NCBI GenBank assembly: GCA_012842725.1
Contig: DUSG01000211.1
Coordinates: 1-15,913, forward strand
DNA from: Clostridiales bacterium
Lineage (GTDB): Bacteria > Bacillota > Clostridia > Lutisporales > Lutisporaceae
Direction: 5' to 3'
DNA length: 15,913 bases
The notes beneath the pieces are model-generated. The model was not told the origin of the DNA, did not search any database, and saw nothing but the letters and a program-made list of their open reading frames with translations. Positions 14,119 to 15,913 of the stretch are shown here, piece by piece. Positions within the stretch are counted from its first letter, which is position 1. Every line of letters begins with the position of its first letter. Made by a program: the position numbers and the translations under genes.

Positions 14119-15501
14119 TTATTCTTCCTCTTTCACAAGGCCTTTTCTTCTGACCCATCCTTCAATATTCTCTTGTCTTGCTCTTCCGATGGCTAGACTT
14201 TCTTCTGGCACATTAGTAGTCACCGTAGTACCTGCTGCTATATATGAATTCTTGCCTACCACCACCGGAGCTACCAGGTTTACATTACAGCCTACAAAGC
14301 TATAATCTTCAACTTTCGTTCTGTGTTTTTTCTTGCCGTCATAATTTACAAATACTACCCCACAACCTAGATTTACGCCTTTTCCAACATCTCCGTCGCC
14401 AATATATGTTAGATGGGAAGCTTTTGAATAATCTCCAAAATTGGAGTTCTTCATCTCAACAAAATCGCCCACCTTTGCATACTTTCCTATAGTATTTCCA
14501 GGTCTCAAATATGCAAAAGGTCCTATTGTAGTTCCTTCTCCTATACTGCTTTCCAATACAACAGAGTTTTTAATTTCAACGCCTTTACCTATGTGGCTGT
14601 CCGATATTGTTGTATATGGACCTATTACAGCATCCTCTTCGATATATGTACTTCCTTTTATAATAGTACCGGGCAATATTGTAACATCCCTCTCAATAAT
14701 TACCCCTGAATCAATATATGTACTTAATGGATCTATAATTGTTACGCCATTCAGCATATGTTTTTCAAGGATTTTTCTAGACATAATAACATTGGCCTGA
14801 GCCAATTGAAGCCTGTTGTTCACTCCCATTATTTCTTCCGTGTTATCAATCTTATAAGCTCCTACCTTGAAATTATTATCGTTAAAAATCTTTATAACAT
14901 CCGTAAGATAATATTCATTCTGACTGTTATCATTTTTTAATTCTTTCAGTGCATTCTTCAGTAACATTCCATCAAATAAGTATATACCGGAATTTATCTC
15001 CTTAATCTTCCTCTGTTCAGAATCCGCATCTTTTTCTTCCACTATTGCGACAACATTATCAGATGAATCCCTGATTATTCTACCATAAGAAAATGGATTG
15101 TCCATTTCAGCAGTCAATATTGTAGCATGAAATCCACCTTTTTGGTGAAATTTATACATTTCGCATATAGTTTCAGGATTCAAAAGAGGAGTATCTCCAT
15201 ACAAAATCAAAACATGCCCGGAAGTTATGAATTCCTCAGCCTGCATAACCGCATGTCCTGTGCCTAATTGCTGCTCTTGATAAGCAAACTTCACATTATT
15301 CAGTTTAGCTTTTACTTCCGATGCTCCGTGTCCTACAACAACAACAGTTTCTGATACTCCTGCTTTTTTAGCACAATCTACGACATAATCAATCATTGGT
15401 TTACCACATATCTCATGCAGAACCTTAGGCTTTTTGGAATACATCCTCTTGCCTTCTCCTGCTGCTAGTATCACTGCTAGTACATTGGAAGTGTTATTCA
15501 A
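14119..15501 (-). CDS. glmU: Bifunctional UDP-N-acetylglucosamine pyrophosphorylase / glucosamine-1-phosphate N-acetyltransferase
   Basis: This 460-residue cytosolic enzyme makes UDP-GlcNAc in two steps for peptidoglycan and related polymers. The N-terminal uridylyltransferase domain (1 to about 230) has LAAGEGKRM (12-20), KPKVLHEICGKPM (24-36) and YGDTPL with Asp103. The C-terminal left-handed beta-helix acetyltransferase (about 250-440) has many hexapeptide repeats and the catalytic-site SHLTYIGD with His363, followed by GKGVNLGCG and NYDGKKKHRT. No ATG is available before residue 20, so the start is the TTG at 15501, backed by AGGTGG about 4 nt upstream. The gene leads the glmU-prs unit. 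Confidence 0.96.
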   Translation of the reverse strand: MNNTSNVLAVILAAGEGKRMYSKKPKVLHEICGKPMIDYVVDCAKKAGVSETVVVVGHGASEVKAKLNNVKFAYQEQQLGTGHAVMQAEEFITSGHVLILYGDTPLLNPETICEMYKFHQKGGFHATILTAEMDNPFSYGRIIRDSSDNVVAIVEEKDADSEQRKIKEINSGIYLFDGMLLKNALKELKNDNSQNEYYLTDVIKIFNDNNFKVGAYKIDNTEEIMGVNNRLQLAQANVIMSRKILEKHMLNGVTIIDPLSTYIDSGVIIERDVTILPGTIIKGSTYIEEDAVIGPYTTISDSHIGKGVEIKNSVVLESSIGEGTTIGPFAYLRPGNTIGKYAKVGDFVEMKNSNFGDYSKASHLTYIGDGDVGKGVNLGCGVVFVNYDGKKKHRTKVEDYSFVGCNVNLVAPVVVGKNSYIAAGTTVTTNVPEESLAIGRARQENIEGWVRRKGLVKEEE

Positions 15502-15542
15502 ATTACCACCTTCTATAATACAATTTTTTCACTCTATATTCT

Positions 15543-15585
15543 AACATAATATATTACGTATAAAAAGTTAATTTGTATATCCCAA
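15543..15585 (-). promoter_or_regulatory. Possible sigma-A promoters upstream of glmU
   Basis: Two overlapping weak candidates are visible. One is TTGGGA (15585-15580), 17 nt, TATACG (15562-15557). The other is TTAACT (15571-15566), 17 nt, TATGTT (15548-15543). Each matches about 4 of 6 at both boxes. They lie between the upstream terminator and glmU, where a promoter is expected, but the sequence does not choose between them. Confidence 0.3.
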
Positions 15586-15608
15586 TATTATCCTTGCCTA
15601 TTTTTGCT

Positions 15609-15642
15609 AAAAAAATACCGGAGCGTCACAATACTCCGATAT
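15609..15642 (-). terminator. Intrinsic terminator after the right-edge gene
   Basis: On the minus strand ATATCGGAG (15642-15634) pairs with CTCCGGTAT (15624-15616, one G-U pair) around a 9-10-nt loop and runs into TTTTTTT. It closes the transcript of the Met/Cys/His-rich gene before glmU. Confidence 0.8.
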
Positions 15643-15691
15643 TTGTTGCAATTCTCTTAAATTTGCAAAATTTATTTCCCATGCTTTTTAT

Positions 15692-15913
15692 TTATTTCCT
15701 TTTATAATATGGATGTGGATACCAACCATGTTCACTCTTTTTGTCGTAATATAATTCCTTATCATCACTGCTGTAATCGCTGTCATCATCCACATACAAA
15801 TCTTCCATATCCCAGTTCCCATAATATTTATTCTTCATCATCGGAAAGCCTTTCATTGGATGATGCATCGGATGATGCATCATGGGGCATTGCATCATGG
15901 GGCACTGCATCAT
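15692..15913 (-). CDS. Partial unrecognised Met/Cys/His-rich repeat protein
   Basis: Only the C-terminal 73 residues lie in the window; the frame is open to the right edge. An ATG falls exactly at the edge, but the repeat phase suggests the protein may continue beyond it. The visible part starts with pentapeptide-like units of the form Met-Met-x-x-Pro (MMQCP twice, MMHHP, MHHP, MKGFP). An acidic Asp/Ser/Tyr stretch (DLYVDDDSDYSSDD) follows, then an aromatic basic tail (GWYPHPYYKRK). There is no membrane segment in the visible part. I do not recognise the family. Repeats of Met, Cys and His suggest metal binding; a small, aromatic, repetitive protein in a spore-former could equally be a spore coat component. 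Both are inference. It has its own terminator and is not part of the glmU unit. Confidence 0.6.
   Translation of the reverse strand: MMQCPMMQCPMMHHPMHHPMKGFPMMKNKYYGNWDMEDLYVDDDSDYSSDDKELYYDKKSEHGWYPHPYYKRK
15842..15913. repeat. 15-bp tandem repeat coding for Met-Met-x-x-Pro units
   Basis: On the minus strand ATGATGCAGTGCCCC (15913-15899) and ATGATGCAATGCCCC (15898-15884) differ by one base. They are followed by diverged units at 15883-15869, a 12-bp unit at 15868-15857 and a weak unit at 15856-15842. The array reaches the window edge and may continue. Confidence 0.75.

Overview
The window is an AT-rich stretch of a spore-forming, low-GC Gram-positive genome, most likely a member of the Clostridia. 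The evidence is gene content and order. glmU-prs-pth-mfd-prsA-spoVT-spoVB/murJ-mazG(yabN)-hup-rqcP(yabO)-yabP-yabQ-divIC-yabR is the chromosomal block that in Bacillus subtilis runs from gcaD to yabR. Compared with that order, ctc (between prs and pth) and fin/yabK (between pth and mfd) are missing here. A PrsA-type lipoprotein foldase is inserted between mfd and spoVT, and a Ppx/GppA phosphatase follows yabR. I cannot name a species from this sequence alone.

Every supported gene is on the minus strand, so transcription runs from high to low coordinates. In that order: (1) the right edge (15692-15913) carries the C-terminal part of an unrecognised Met/Cys/His-rich protein, closed by an intrinsic terminator. 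(2) glmU and prs (15501-13150) make UDP-GlcNAc and PRPP. (3) A large hairpin follows, then pth-mfd-prsA (13020-7970), a tight cluster with an 8-nt overlap and a 1-nt gap. (4) spoVT (7866-7309) has a good sigma-G-type promoter and its own terminator. (5) A sigma-A-like promoter precedes the SpoVB/MurJ flippase, mazG and hup (7146-3697), with a terminator after hup. (6) rqcP, yabP, yabQ, divIC and yabR (3632-1633) follow, with a sigma-E-like promoter in front of yabP and a terminator after yabR. (7) ppx/gppA (1542-625) is next. (8) A five-gene tRNA cluster (Leu, fMet, Met, Glu, Thr; 536-86) has a near-consensus sigma-A promoter and a terminator.

The genes combine three themes: cell-envelope precursor supply and division (glmU, SpoVB/MurJ, DivIC), translation and DNA housekeeping (pth, RqcP, YabR, tRNAs, Mfd, HU, MazG), and sporulation (SpoVT, YabP, YabQ, probably SpoVB). 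The promoters I could read fit that split: sigma-A-like for housekeeping units and sigma-G/sigma-E-like for sporulation units.

This is a largely ordinary, conserved core region. I saw no mobile element, CRISPR array, phage gene or defence system, and no gene-free stretch over 300 bases. The points worth a second look are at the level of RNA and regulation (the yabP leader hairpin, the prs-pth hairpin, the hup/rqcP terminator) plus the repeat protein at the right edge. Plus-strand open frames overlapping these genes look like shadows and are left out.
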